A DNA stretch of 64,000 bases from Dioscorea cayenensis subsp. rotundata (GCF_009730915.1 NW_024087174.1:21736-85735), one strand, 5' to 3'. Shown: positions 1 to 12,764, counted from the stretch's first letter. Program-made: numbers and translations. The notes: a model not told the origin generated them from the letters alone.

Positions 1-2727
1 CATCAGCCTCGCACACCTTCCAAATCCTCGTGACGTCTTCTGTTTTTCCAAGAGCAGCATATAGAGGAAGAAGAACCTTGCAGGAATTACGATTCTTGTT
101 AATTTCACTCCCTTCGATCTCTTTTACCACTGACTCTGCTTTCTCATTGAGCCCCGCAAACATGTAGTGTTTTGCAATCATAGCTTGAATAGTCATGTCA
201 GGATCGATGCCTTCAGCCTTCATTGCATCCACAATCTGTTCCATGTCTGATATGTCATTTGACCGTCCTTTGGAGTCTATCAATAACTTGTATGTAAAAC
301 GAGTCAGTTTAATGTTTTCCTTTTCCATCATCAGAAGAACATTGGCAATCTTCTTCCTGTTCACCCGCTTATAAAGCAAAAGTAGTTGGTTGCAAGTGAA
401 GGTTGTAATGGGGAGACCAAGTTCTCTTATTTTATTATACACTTCCTCAGCCTTCTTGACATTGGTGGAAGCGACACAATTGGCTAGGAGCGTTCGATAG
501 ATGATCTCACCTCTAAAAGATGTTGGAATTTTCTCAATATACTTTTCAGCGTTATGAAGTCCACGTACTTTAGCAATTAAATCAAGATAAGAAGCATAAT
601 CCCGCTCCGCAAATTCAAGACGATTGTTTGCTTTTAGCCAAGTCACAAACTGCATAATTAAGTAGAATATTCATTCCTTCAATTCAAAATAAATACGTAG
701 CTGAAGAAAAATATGGCACATATTACAGCAAAAATGCATAAGATGATACTATTGAAACAACAAGTATCATTCTTGACATATAAATGCCATTGTCAAATAG
801 CTATTCTTAATTCTAAATGCCAGAAAAGACAGTATAATTAGCTCCCTATCACTAAATTGGCAGCTTAGCACTAATTCTACATCAGGCTGCTTCTTCCCTT
901 ATTTTTTTAACCAAAAACAAACCACTAATGTAAATAGTTCAAAATTGAACAAAGTAAACACAGAACTAGAACATGCCTTTCATTATAAATTCTTGATCAA
1001 ACCAAACATTCTAAAATTGTTATAGTCTCTCAAACTTACAATCAACATCTGAAGGGATGAACATGTAACATGATAAAATATTAAACTAAAGGCAATATTA
1101 TCACTAGTTCCACATAATCAGAATTGAATAACAAGACACCAGATACAAACAATTGAGAGGAAACCCAGAAGTAGTACCCAGTAATATAAATTCAGGAGAA
1201 AAAAAAAACAGTTAAAAGAAATTTAGCCACAAAGACATTACTACCTCCAGGGCCTTGACATAAAGTCGCCGGTTTCGAAGATTGAGCATGACCACTGCAA
1301 TTTCTCCTCGTCCCAATGCATTACCTTCTTCTACCCACTTATCGAGAGCACTGTCAACAGATGAGTGAGGAGCATCCATTATGATCTTGAAAAGCGGAGA
1401 TGAATTCTTCTCTTTTGCAGCTTTTTCACCATTTGCATCAGTATTAGTGCCAGACAAACCAACCAAATTTTCACCATCTTCAGCAAAGTCCTCTTCAGAG
1501 GCATCACTTTCAGAAACCAAATCACAGTCATCCTCCTTATGTCCAATATCTTCAATACGATCAGTACTTGGAGGTGTCTCCAGGTCAGAAAAGCCATCCT
1601 CCAAATCATTCTCAGAATCACTAGATTTCATTCCAGCATGAGAAGAAAGATTTCTACTCCCCCAAGAAGACATCATCAAACGGAAAGATGATCCATGGGA
1701 AAATGGTTTTAATACAACACTAAGTCCATCGACACACTCAGACTTACTGATGGGAACACCAGGGTTTCCACAACAAGCATGTGTGCCCACAGTTCGATAA
1801 AAATGGCTCCTACATTACAATGTAGAAAAAAATTTTTATGACAATAAGCAGTTATTAAAAAAGAGAAAGTAGCAGAAAAATTGGCTATTCTTCAATGACA
1901 TCATGTAAAACACCAGCAGGATCTATTTTCATCTCAATTGAAATGTGCTTCAACAAACATAATCACAATTACAGCATAATCTGCAGTTAATCAAAAGAGG
2001 AAGTAACAAAAAAATTGAATGTTCTTCAACAACATCATTCAAAACACCAACATGAACTGCACTCATCCCAATTGACCATAATTGCTTCCAGGAAACAACA
2101 ACAACAACAACAACAACAACAAATCACTACTCAATTCACAAGCAACCAAATTTCAGGAGGGGAAAAAAATATAAAAATAACATATGAGCATCCGTGTCAA
2201 TTGAGAATAATTCAATTGGCACCGATTGCATATATTTTCACCTTCTCATCACATAATGGACATAATAATTTCTTAAAAAACAAATACTTTAGAACTAGCA
2301 TGACACACACACACAGAGAAGAATTATAGTATAATATGCTGTTAAATCAAAAGAGGAAGTACCACAAAATTTGATTTTTCCTCCCCAACAAGAAGTAAAA
2401 CAGCAAAACGATTTACCTTCATCTCAATTGCACATAATTTCTTCCAAGAAGCAACACATCACAATTCAATTCATCAGCAGCCAAATTTCAGAAAATGATA
2501 AAAACGAGAACATAAACATCGAGAATAATTAAATTCCTGAAAAAAAAAAAAAACAATCTACAAAGACCAAATTGAATATGAATCCTTGCAAATAGAAACT
2601 CAAGCAACAACACAAACAATCAACAGCTAACTCAAGATCAGGGAAAAGATGAAAATTTCCACTGCTTTCTTAATGGGGAAATCATCAATCACCTGAGAGG
2701 GTTCGCAGCTCGACGGATGGCCAACAT
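1..2727 (-). CDS. Mitochondrial-type pentatricopeptide repeat (PPR) protein, 5' part
   Basis: Three exons are visible on the minus strand: 2727-2693, 1809-1245 and 649-1 (continues off the window). Splice sites are GT-AG and the phases join: the first exon ends with two bases of an Arg codon completed by exon 2, and the second intron is phase 0. The product starts MLAIRRAANPLR, typical of the N-terminus of the Arabidopsis At1g80270 (PPR596)/At1g15480 family, which are mitochondrial proteins. A long acidic Ser/Asp/Glu-rich linker follows. Helical repeats then begin near ALDKWVEEGNALGRGEI and run through LEFAERDYASYLDLIAKV, AEKYIEKIPTSFRGE and further degenerate PPR units. These proteins bind organelle RNA or act in organelle RNA processing; that role is inferred from family. 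The 3' part is outside the window. No frame break is visible. Confidence 0.88.
2095..2122. repeat. (CAA)n microsatellite in PPR intron 1
   Basis: About nine uninterrupted CAA units lie inside the first intron (1810-2692). The rest of that intron also shows loosely repeated phrases such as AAAAGAGGAAGTA followed by a CATCTCAATTG-type segment (around 1860-1930, 1993-2070 and 2345-2430), suggesting old tandem duplication. Confidence 0.8.
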
Positions 2728-2832
2728 GGAGGATCAAGAAGGACGTCGATGGAGAGCGAGTCGAGGAAAACCAATCCCAGTTGGAAAACGAGATGGTTTT
2801 GGAGACTGTGAAAGAAGAACCCAACACCATTC

Positions 2833-2888
2833 TAAAACCCTAAAACAACCTTCAGATATCCCCAAAACCCTAAAAAAAAAACCCTAAA
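2833..2888 (-). promoter_or_regulatory. Telo-box cluster at the 5' end of the PPR gene
   Basis: Three AAACCCTA-type motifs lie within about 55 bp just upstream of the PPR start (AGGGTTT when read on the gene strand). Telo-boxes near the transcription start are established features of plant genes for translation and organelle biogenesis, which fits a PPR gene. The exact transcription start cannot be seen. Confidence 0.55.
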
Positions 2889-2890
2889 AA

Positions 2891-5205
2891 ATTAAAATTT
2901 GGGATTAATATCGGAATTTGGCCCAATCTTAGAGGCCCACTAATATAAATTTGGCCCAATGAAAATTAAAATTATATAAATTTAAAATGCCATTCATGCT
3001 AAATTCTAAAAAAAGAAAAAATAAAATAAAATTGAGTATCTACATATATATATATAGTAAACAGTATCAAACGGTAATTATATATGAGCAATAGCTGTTA
3101 CATTCAATAGTGTTATTAGATTTGCATTCAACAACTATCAATATCTTATACACAATACTAACCAGGGTCAAATAGTAATTGTATATAATAATTAATAGTA
3201 AATTTGCACAATCCCTATATAAGCAATAGTCGTTATGTCCTTAGAGAACAATAAGCTTGATGACGTATGCAGTTAATATTTATATATATAAGAATTCTAC
3301 GAACATCCAAATATCAGCCATTGGCTTTGCACATTCCTCAATTGTATAAACAGTAAAGTGAGCAGTGGAATACAAAATCTTATGAACAATATTGTGTGTG
3401 ATGCACAGTTTTTGCATCACAAACGTGCAATCATCATCGCAATAGTGCCTATGCAATCACAGCTATCCAAACAGATTTGCACCCTTCTCCTATATTTTTT
3501 TTTTTATATAAACCAACAAATAACTCATTTTCAACTTCAGTGCAACTCTTCGCCATTACCTTTGTCTATGTCTCTTTCTTATTTTCTCTCCTACTTTTTG
3601 TTATCTGTTGATGCTCTCAAATGCTTACTGGGAAGGTATTGCCATTAATGTTTAAATTATAATTTAAACCCTAAAAAAATTCCAATGAAGTTTGAAATTA
3701 AGGATTGGATATTAATTTGTGGTCCAATTCTTTGAGCCCGCTAACTAATCTCAATTGAGCACAATAAAAAGTCATAGTTATATAAATTTTAAAATGCAAG
3801 CTAAATTCTAGAAATAAATAAATAAATAAATAAAAATTGAATATATATATATATATATATACATATATTTCAATTTTCATTTAAAACTATAGTATAATTT
3901 TAATTTTTTCCCCCATTTATAACATCACTATCCTTGAGATAACTTAAACTAATTCTTGGTTATTTTAAAAATTAATTAGATAAGTATATAAATATATATA
4001 TACACACACAATAATAAATGCACCCGAAAATTTCATATACATATCCTTCCCATATAACTATATGAAGATTTTTATATATTTTTTTTAATGTCAGGGTTTG
4101 TTGAACTTGCAGTTGTGTTCCACATCTGTGCACATCCCTAACTTTCATCAACCGAGACACATGTCATCAATTTCTCAAAAAAAATTATATAATTAAACTA
4201 AATTAAGTGGATTATTGAGTGAACTAGATCAACAATAATTAATAAATAATAATTGGCACATTTTTTTATTGCCTAATTACAACAATCAAATTAGTGATAT
4301 CTATACACACATAGGTAAAACCAATATATAAATATAATTCATTCAACATATAAATTTGTTGCCTTCTATTTCTCTAATTTGTTTTTCCCATCAGTTTCAT
4401 AATTATAATCCTAAAAATTATGTAAAGCAAAAAAATAAAAAATAAAATGTATTATTTTCAGATGATATGATGATCAAGTGCCCCATTCATGCAGCTTTTT
4501 ATAAAAGGTTATTATATATATATATATATATATAATAAGCGTGTTCTTTAGAACATATATGGCCATTTGGAATAGTGATTAATAATCATGTCCATGCACT
4601 AACGTGCTGTCAAATTACTCAAAAAAGTTTATGACCACAACAGTGAATAACAACTGGACCTCTCATTTTAATTTTTCATGAATTAATTGAATTTTTGACT
4701 CTGAATATTATAATGAAAAAAAAAAACTTCATTGACATAGGTTTAGAGTTTTATTAGTATGGATTCATTAGATAATTTAGAAAAGGTGAGCGATTAAAAC
4801 GTATTTAAAGAGCAATAGAGTTATATATGGTTGAATCTATATTGAGTTTAAGTTAGATATGTTTTGTAATCGATCTAAGACTCTTTTAATCATATTTTAA
4901 AGTTTTATTATTGTAAAATAATTTTGACAAGTTAAATTGGCATCAGTACTAAACTTAATTTCAACATCGTGAAATTATGATTTTTTTTCTCTGTTACTGC
5001 TTTTAGTTTTTTTCAGATTTTGAGTTTTTCACATATGTTTATGTGTTTTTATTTTATTTATTTATTTATTTATTTATTTATTTGGCTTAATATCATTCAT
5101 TATTTTTTTTAAATATTTTAAAAAAATATTTTAGACTTATCAAAAGAGTGTATTTTTTTCACTAGCTAGTTTTAATATTAATAAATAATTTTATGTTAAA
5201 CGACA
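2891..5205. other. Intergenic, AT-rich, no gene recognised
   Basis: No exon-like coding segment was found on either strand. The stretch contains (TA)n runs at about 3838-3860 and 4514-4534, a (TAAA)n run near 3815-3835 and an (ATTT)n run near 5055-5085. Confidence 0.6.
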
Positions 5206-5582
5206 CCATCCAAAACAAAAACTAACGAAAGTCATATAAGCACATATCAATTATCAACACCATCCAAAACAAAAAAAAAAAAATTGTTTGCATACCGCTG
5301 CAAAACTATAAAATTACTTAAATACTCCCATAAAAATACTATTTACTTGCATACCCACATAAAACTAGTTTTTTTTTTACTTATATATCCCTACTGTTAG
5401 TTACCGTTAGCTACCGTTAGAGTTTATGAAATTAACCATAGTTCCACTTAACCAAACTTAACAAAATTACCAATTACCCTTAACATCATCCAACCTAAGT
5501 CATCTGAAAAAAAATTTCCAAACTTCTCAACCACTCAGCCACCATCTTTTGAGGTTCCCTTCTCACCCATCCCTTCACGCCA

Positions 5583-5825
5583 CGTCATTTCACTCGCCGG
5601 CTCTTTCAAATCGGCGCCAGAGATGTCTATGCCGTTCCCGGAGGTTTTAACATAACCTTACTGGACCATCTCAACACCGGCTACGCTTGACGCCGTGACA
5701 TCTGTGCATGTGCCGTTACCTTCACCGTCAAAGGTCTCAGCGTGATCAATGCCATCACCAGAGCTTACTCAGAGAACCTCTTAATCATGTTCATCGTCGG
5801 CGGGCCAAACACCAATGACTTTTAA
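5583..5825 (+). pseudogene. Captured fragment of pyruvate decarboxylase (N-terminal TPP-binding domain)
   Basis: A single frame reads through segments typical of plant pyruvate decarboxylase: RRLFQIGARDVYAVPGGFN, then ITLLDHL, then CAVTFTVKGLSVINAI, then AYSENLLIMFIVGGPNTND. Between LLDHL and the GYA segment about 20 residues are missing compared with the family. The missing block includes the NEL(N)AGYAADGYAR region with the glutamate that activates thiamine diphosphate. An in-frame TGA follows GYA and a TAA ends the fragment. The intact enzyme is about 600 residues and makes acetaldehyde from pyruvate; only about 75 codons remain. The fragment is GC-richer than its surroundings and lies inside the inverted repeats, so it is a captured piece and not a relic of a local gene. 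Confidence 0.82.
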
Positions 5826-6315
5826 AGAATTTTATGGGGAACTTATTTGTTCAAAAAATTTGATGTTCTTTAAAAGAACTTGATGGTAAAAAACTTGATA
5901 TTGGATGGATGTTCAAAAAAATTATTGGACTTCTTTTTTATAAATTTCATATGTGATTATATTTTGAGTAGGTGTATGAAATTATTTTTGGTATATATTG
6001 TTACATGTCATAATTTTTACCTATTTTGAGGTTGTGTTTGTAAAGAGCATCTGATAATGTAAAATTTTTTAGAGATGTTTGTAAAAGTCTTAAAAATATG
6101 AATTTACTCAAAAATTCATGATTTTTAATAATTTTTTAAAATAATTAAAGCATATATAAAAAAATTACATTGGTTATCTATAATTTAAAAAATTTAAAGT
6201 CTATAAAATATAATAAAAAATTTGATGGGTATATTAACAACCCATAATGGTTATTTGTTGAATGAAATGAGTAATGTCTATAAAGTAAGAAAAAAAATGT
6301 TAGAGAGGTATATAA

Positions 6316-6886
6316 GACCATCTCCAACCCACAATCCCAAATCTCAAATTTGGTCTTGTTACAGAAAATTTTACTTCAACCACAAATCTCAGATTTTACC
6401 CCAAAAAAGAATATTCTTATAATATTCTTTTCATATATTATTTTATTATTATTTAATAAAGATATTTGAAATTAATCATTTTAACAATAAATTAATTAAA
6501 TATTAATTACAATTTATAAATAATTTATTAAAAAATATAACTTAAAAAATTTACAACTATATTTTTTAATTTATTATTTAATTTATTTAAAAATTATAAT
6601 TTGAATTTCTTAATTATTTCAATAAACAATGAAATTATTTTTTAATATAGCATGAAAACATTTAATATCTAAACACATAAAAAATATAATTTAAAAATAA
6701 AAAATAATGTGGGACCCCAAATTTGGGGTTGCAATAGTGTGACCCCTGTGACCCCAAATTTGGGGTCACATGGGGTTGCACTGTTGCAAAACCCAAATTT
6801 AGGGTAAGATTTGGGTGTGGGTTGGAGTACTCTATACCCAAATCCCACTCCAAATTTGAGATTTGGGTGTTGGGTTGGAGATGCCC
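6316..6886. mobile_element. Tourist/PIF-Harbinger-like MITE nested in the Pack-MULE
   Basis: The ends are inverted complements: GACCATCTCCAACCCACAAT at the left and a sequence ending GGGTTGGAGATGCCC at the right. TAA flanks both ends (6313-6315 and 6887-6889), matching the 3-bp TAA/TTA target duplication of PIF/Harbinger elements. Inside the right half, 6711-6870 is built from repeated CCCAAATTTGGGGT-type motifs in both orientations. No coding capacity was seen. Confidence 0.68.
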
Positions 6887-7109
6887 TAAACAAACCCATT
6901 TTGGTAATTTACCCTTATTCCATCCATTGATTTAACACCATTAAGAGTCAACTTAACTATAAGGGCAAATAAGTAAATATAATTAATTTATAGAGATATA
7001 CAAATAAATATTATTTTTATGAGAGTATTTAAGTAAATTTATGATTTTACAGGAATATGCAAATAAAAAAACCCAAACAAAAACTAACAAAAGTCATATA
7101 AGCACATAA

Positions 7110-8169
7110 CATATTTTTCCCTTAACTTTTTAAATTACTTTTACCAAAAAAATAAATCCAAGAACATGAAAAGGTGATAAAACAAAACCAAGATGATCAT
7201 TTGGTTGGAATTCCAAGTCTCATAACTTCATCAATTAAGACCACATTCAAATGCATGGCATGATGACATGCATTCTTAATTAGTTCTTAATTAAACTTAT
7301 ATCTTTTAACAAAATCATATTATATGTATGCATGGCATATTAGCATATATATATATATATATATATCATCATTGCTAATTATATATGGAAAGATAAAAAG
7401 AAGCACAAGCCTTTTTAATTTATAATATATATCATATAAATATATTACAAAAATTTCATTTAAAAAACATTTATCATCTTTATCTTGAAAATCTTTAATC
7501 AAAGTTTCTCTGTGTGCATGGACCCATGATTTGAAAGCGAGCCACCTTCTAATGCTCCCTTGGCTTTTCTTTTCTTTTCTTTTGCCTTTTGATATGAATG
7601 TGCAATCTTTGCATGAGAATCTCCATCAAACAGAGAGACATGATAATGGCCAAAGAAATAAATCATTGAGTGACACACCGTAATATATATACACACACAT
7701 ACATAAATTAATATGGATCGCTACTCTATATAGTTATACCTTTATATATATATATATATATATATTTATTTAAAGTTAGTAATCGGCTTGCTAATTTTAC
7801 TAAATTAAAAACATTGATATGAAAATTTGATAAATATATTGAGCTATTTTCGATAATTATGTTTTTCAAATTGATTAGTGATTTATTTTATATCAATATA
7901 TTTATTTAACTAGTGCCTTGTTTTATATCGTTATCTTTTATTTATTTATTTATTTATTTCTATATATCAATATTTTTTTGCTTCATTTAATAATTACTCT
8001 ATTTATGCGTTTACAAATTCTCAATTCCAGATTAACTGTAAACACAAATTCTAAAATCATATTATGGTTATATAAATGGAAGAAAAAACAAAAAAAGATA
8101 AATGTGTAAGATATATGAATGTCTGCAGAATTTTCATCTACAAACAACCCTAGAAAATTAGCCCCTTAT
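7110..8169. other. Intergenic, AT-rich
   Basis: No gene recognised. It contains (TA)n runs at about 7345-7366 and 7742-7765, and a CTTTT run near 7567-7590. Confidence 0.6.
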
Positions 8170-8970
8170 ATATATATAACTTGTGAATTAAGCAGATGTA
8201 TAAGTTTTCAATATATTACATCACACGGCACCCAATGGTTTAAATTTCCTCTCATAATCATAGCTCAGCTCATATTTATGACAATTATATATATATATAT
8301 ATATATAAATAAATTATATAGTTAAACACATAAATAACTCTGCAATATGTTACATCACACACCATTCAATAATGATTCCACTCATAATTTTTACTTTTAT
8401 TTTTTATAATAGTCGACAAAATACCGCATAAAAATTTATCAATGGACAAATATATATATAAATATACCAGTTACAGTATTTGGTTTATTGACTCTCTAAG
8501 ATTTATTAACCAAGTTAGACCACATACACATAGGGCAATAAAAATCTATTACATGCTTAAAAAAATTGTATAATAATATTGAGTTAATTAATAAATCTCT
8601 TCGGTCATATAATCTTGGAGAATAGAGATACGATTCTTCCCACATATGACCCAACAAAAACTTATTTTTATAGTATTATAAACAATATCTAGCCTAAGAA
8701 AACAATAAATGAATAGTACCATTGTAATACCGCAGATGCAAAGTCTTGACCTTGCGTTTGCCCACTTAGTGCCTTGTGACAATCCACTGCACATTCACTC
8801 TTAACTCAGCACATATTTATGATAATATATATAAATATAAATTGTGACGTAAACATATATATAAATCTTCAATATATTACATCACACTTACACCACAAGT
8901 GGTTTAAATTTTTGCTCACAATCTTAACTCAGCGCATATTCATTCCGTTAGGTTATCGACAAAAACTCTA
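8170..8970. repeat. Diverged tandem repeat block
   Basis: The phrase 'ATATTACATCACAC ... TGGTTTAAATTT ... CTCATAATC ... AGCTCA(G)CTCATATTTATGA' occurs around 8208-8282, in degraded form around 8341-8400, and again around 8790-8970. The copies are separated by (TA)n stretches. This looks like an old tandem array; no coding potential was seen. Confidence 0.5.
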
Positions 8971-9781
8971 TAGTCTTTACAAACATGTACTCATATATAT
9001 CTTACAAAGAAATTAAAGAAAGAAAGAAAAAGAGAAGAAACAACACAATGTGGGTGCAATATGGGGGGTCAAAGAAAAGGCTGTGAATGTGAGAAAGGAG
9101 GACCCCATCTCTGAGAAATGAACTCAAACTGAGTACTATTATTCTCTGCTGATATTAAGACTCATACTGCTTCCTCATGTGACTCCCACGTTGAGCTTCT
9201 CAGTCTTCAATATGAATCATTGATCTTGTGTTTTTGGAACCTTCATTCACATATATTTAATTATATATATATATATATATATGTACATATATATCTTTGC
9301 CATGGCCATGCATTCTTTCTTTTCTTGGACTGTTCTTCAGTTATTATAATAATTCATAACACATGCATGCACACCACCTTTGCATGTTTCTCTTTCTCTT
9401 TATATATACTTATAGATTATTATATATGTACTTATATATTATTATGAATATTTTGGTTGGTTTAACTTAGGGGAATTAATTTATAGGGAGAAAGAGAAAA
9501 AGGGGAAGGGATATGGTAAATGTTTCTTTTGATATACATATATCCTTTATATATGTGCAGAGGGGGACTTTAATCAGTGAGGGTTAATGGTCTGAAAGGA
9601 GTGAGACCCACCTTGTTGTCTTTCACTTGGAGAAAAAGAAGCAAATGTTCTCTGCAAAGCTTCCTTTGTCTAGCAAGCTCTCCCATCTTTGGAGTGTCTT
9701 TTCTCCTTTTCCCCTTTTCCCATATCAAAAGCTTTTCCCTTTTTTTTTAAAAAAATTTATTTTATTTTTCATTTAAACCTA

Positions 9782-9830
<49 letters not shown>

Positions 9831-10957
9831 GATAAAGTATTTGGTGAAAGCTTGAAACAAAACTAACATAAGAGCTTTTGTTTGAAGGTAAAAGAAGCAT
9901 AGTTTAAAAACTAATTAAACATATATATATATATATATATATAAGCTAATTAATTATAGTTGCATGAACATGATCATAAAAAGAAGGTTGAATATACCAC
10001 CTCACTTTGTCTCACACATGAAAAGAAGAGGGGGATGAATAAGTAGTACTTATTAAACAAAAAGTAAGTGATATGTTTATAATTATATAATACTTTATTA
10101 GTTAGTTTAATTCCTATCAAAAGAAGAAAGAAGAAGAAGAAGAAGACATAATAAAGCAAGGACAAAAACTTGAATGAGATCTTAATATAGTTAATTATTA
10201 TTAATATTATTATTATGATATAAAAAATGTTCTAACTTCCAAGAAAGAGAGAGAGTTGCCTTAGTTGTTCCTCATAAAGTTTTTTCATTAATTTCATTCA
10301 TTCCATTCATTCATGCACATTAGACAAAATTAAAGGAAGAAAAAGGAATATCCTTTGAGTCATGGTCACATGAATGCATCTAGATTTGTGCATTGGAACG
10401 TGGGAGCAGAGCATGTGTGGGCCTAAAGGAACCCTAAAGCAGACAAGATGAGAAACTTGTTATAAAGCCTCCATTTATTCTCATAACTTCAATTACAATA
10501 ATAATAATAATATTTATTTATTATTATTAGTGTTTGAAATTGATACAATGTAGTGCATGCATGTGTGTGTATATATTTTACATTTATATTTTCATAATAA
10601 TTTTTTTTTTATATTGATGGATGATTTGAGACTCTTTCTTATAGAAAATAATGTACTTATTTTTTTAATAAATATGAATAAATCACATGTCAGACACTTA
10701 CATGAACTTGGATTCAAACTTGTCTCTTCAATGAAATGATCAACTTATACAAAAGACCCTTCAATAGATCACTAAAATGGTTATTCATATTTGTTTATAT
10801 TTTTTTAAAAATATTAAAATAAAATATATACACAAATTTTGATATCTTTTTATGTATAACTTTCTAGAATCAATTATCAGTTATTACACTAAATTATTTA
10901 ACCAACCCAGGGAACTTTATTTTTTTTTCTTACTAAAATGCCTCCAAAACTCCATTT
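8971..10957. other. Intergenic with a compound (CT)n(TA)n microsatellite
   Basis: No coding exon recognised. A compound (CT)12(TA)12 tract lies at 9783-9830; further (TA)n runs are at about 9262-9283 and 9922-9942. The stretch 9040-9720 is less AT-rich than its surroundings and might hold a non-coding transcript or a promoter, but nothing proves it. Confidence 0.5.
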
Positions 10958-11130
10958 TCACTGATGAGAAAGGCGACAAGCGCGAACCCAGGGGACGAAC
11001 AGCGTGGGGAGTCAGCTCACCACCGAACCGTGCCCTCACCTTGCGCAAGATGGGAATCGAACTCGGGGAGTCACGCTCGACTCTCGAGATGAACACCCTA
11101 CCCAAGGGACCCGATCTGCGATAGACCAAA
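10958..11130 (-). mobile_element. SINE-like, pol III B-box-containing GC-rich insert
   Basis: A GC-rich island of about 170 bp in AT-rich DNA. Read on the minus strand it has GAGTTCGATTCCC, a good match to the tRNA/pol III B box (GWTCRANNC), about 35 bases after a GGGTAGGGTGTTC segment that could be a weak A box. This suggests a tRNA-derived SINE or a decayed tRNA-like piece. No poly-A tail or target duplication was resolved. Confidence 0.4.
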
Positions 11131-12640
11131 ATGGTCGATTGGTCGATATTTTTTTATCAAGCTATATATATATATATATATATATTAAAATAAAATTTTA
11201 ATGTATAGTTTTAATTTATTGGTTGTTGATTTATTGTGTGGGGGTGATACTAAGAACTCTATAAGAGGGTATATATTTTTTTTTATTGAATATTTTTTAC
11301 ATACTTGATAAAAAATTCGAACTAGAAACTACTCATTTTAAAAAAAAAAAATAGTTTTGATTATGTAAGTTTGAGTGAGATTTATATATATATATATATA
11401 TGATCAATGATTATTTAAAGATCTATATATAAAAATAATGAATAATTGTTAGTCAAAGAGAGATCTATGATACATCATATATGGGTGTCTGCCATCCTGC
11501 CTGCCTGCCTGCCTAAGCAGTGGGTCACATGTGGATAGAGAAAGGTCATGTGATGTCTAAATTACATGTCTCTACTACTCTACCATTTAATATCATCAAC
11601 TCACCTTGCCATATGTGGAATAGAATCTTCCATAATATTCAAATTCCATCACTATTGTATTTCATTTTTCAAATTTTTTTTTTCTCTCTCCTTGGCTCCA
11701 TCTTTCAACACTTATCTCTTCACCTTTATAAGTGTTTAATATTAATATATATATATATATATGTATAAGTTTGTTGCATCTTTGGGTAAATGGGAAGCAT
11801 GCATGGTAAAACACAACACTGACTTATCCTTTGTTTGGATGCTTTGACTGAAAGACACAAATGTGAAAGATAATGGATGGAAAAAAGGCCCTACGTACCC
11901 TCTTATCCCTATAACATACTTAACAATGAGAAAACAACATTGGTTATAACTTTTATCATTTCATTATATAGATTGATGAAGATTTTAAGTTATTAATTTG
12001 TCTGACTGCATTTATTGCATAATAAATGATAATATGATAACTACTCTACATTTACTGTATCTTTATAGTTATATATATAAAGTTAATTTTATCACTGTTC
12101 ACTTTCTATATTTCTTTTATGAACAAATGTCTAAAGAAAATGAAAAGATAAAAAGATTTTTTTTGGGAAAAAAGAGAGGAAAATGGAGCACCAAACTGAT
12201 TCATGATGGTGCTTTTAGAGAGTGAAAAGGGCTGATATCAAAGTTGGTAAAAGCTTTAATTTTCTGCAGGACTTTCAACAGTAATAAGAGTACTCTTTAT
12301 AGATCCCAAGTATTACTAATTAGTATATATATATATATATATATATTCACATACACTCCACAATGCCTTAACTGATTAACAACCTTTATTTATCTCTCTG
12401 TGTCTATATATATATATATAAATATGTTTCTTTTATTTCTTCAAAACCTTTGTCTGTTTCCATGTGGGCTAGAAGGTTAGGAATGTTTGTTTTTATGTAA
12501 ATATATATATGTGTTTGAATCCTTCCATGCAGTACTGTAATAAGAAAATGAAGTAGCATCAAAACTGCATGGTTTCAGAGGATGTATAAATTATTCCCCC
12601 ACTAAACTCCTTTCCCATGCCATTCAAGTCACGGACTCGC
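11131..12640. other. Intergenic upstream of HSFB4
   Basis: No gene recognised. It has (TA)n runs at about 11163-11186, 11385-11400, 11745-11761 and 12324-12346, and a short (CCTG)n run near 11497-11513. Confidence 0.55.
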
Positions 12641-12721
12641 CTTGAGATTACAAATAAATCCCAAAATCATCATCTTGATTAATTAATCTAACATATGTAG
12701 CCAATACATCCAATATATGAA

Positions 12722-12764
12722 TGAATGCATGCATGCACATGCATGCATGCATGCACATGCATGT
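12722..12764. promoter_or_regulatory. RY-motif (CATGCA) cluster upstream of HSFB4
   Basis: Alternating GCATGCATGCAC and ATGCATGC units give several overlapping CATGCA/TGCATG cores within about 40 bp, ending roughly 135 bp before the HSFB4 start codon. RY elements are binding sites of B3-type ABI3/FUS3/LEC2 factors. The block is also a simple-sequence repeat, so function is not certain. Confidence 0.4.

Larger units (their letters stand above)
5286..7064. mobile_element. Pack-MULE-like element with long terminal inverted repeats
   Basis: About 75 bp at 5286-5360 (starting TTTGCATACC, with TTACTTAAATACTCCCATAA inside) reappears as an imperfect inverted complement at about 6988-7064 (ending GGAATATGCAAAT). 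The similarity continues inward more weakly. Long inverted ends around captured host gene sequence are the hallmark of Pack-MULEs. The interior holds a pyruvate decarboxylase fragment and a nested MITE; no transposase was found, so it is non-autonomous. A-rich flanks on both sides prevent calling a 9-bp target duplication. Assignment to the MULE superfamily is therefore inference. Confidence 0.6.

Noticed and set aside
1381-1641. Ser-rich plus-strand frame over PPR exon 2
   Set aside because: Antisense of the acidic PPR linker; not a separate gene.
2096-2329. Gln-rich plus-strand frame
   Set aside because: Translation of a (CAA)n repeat in an intron.
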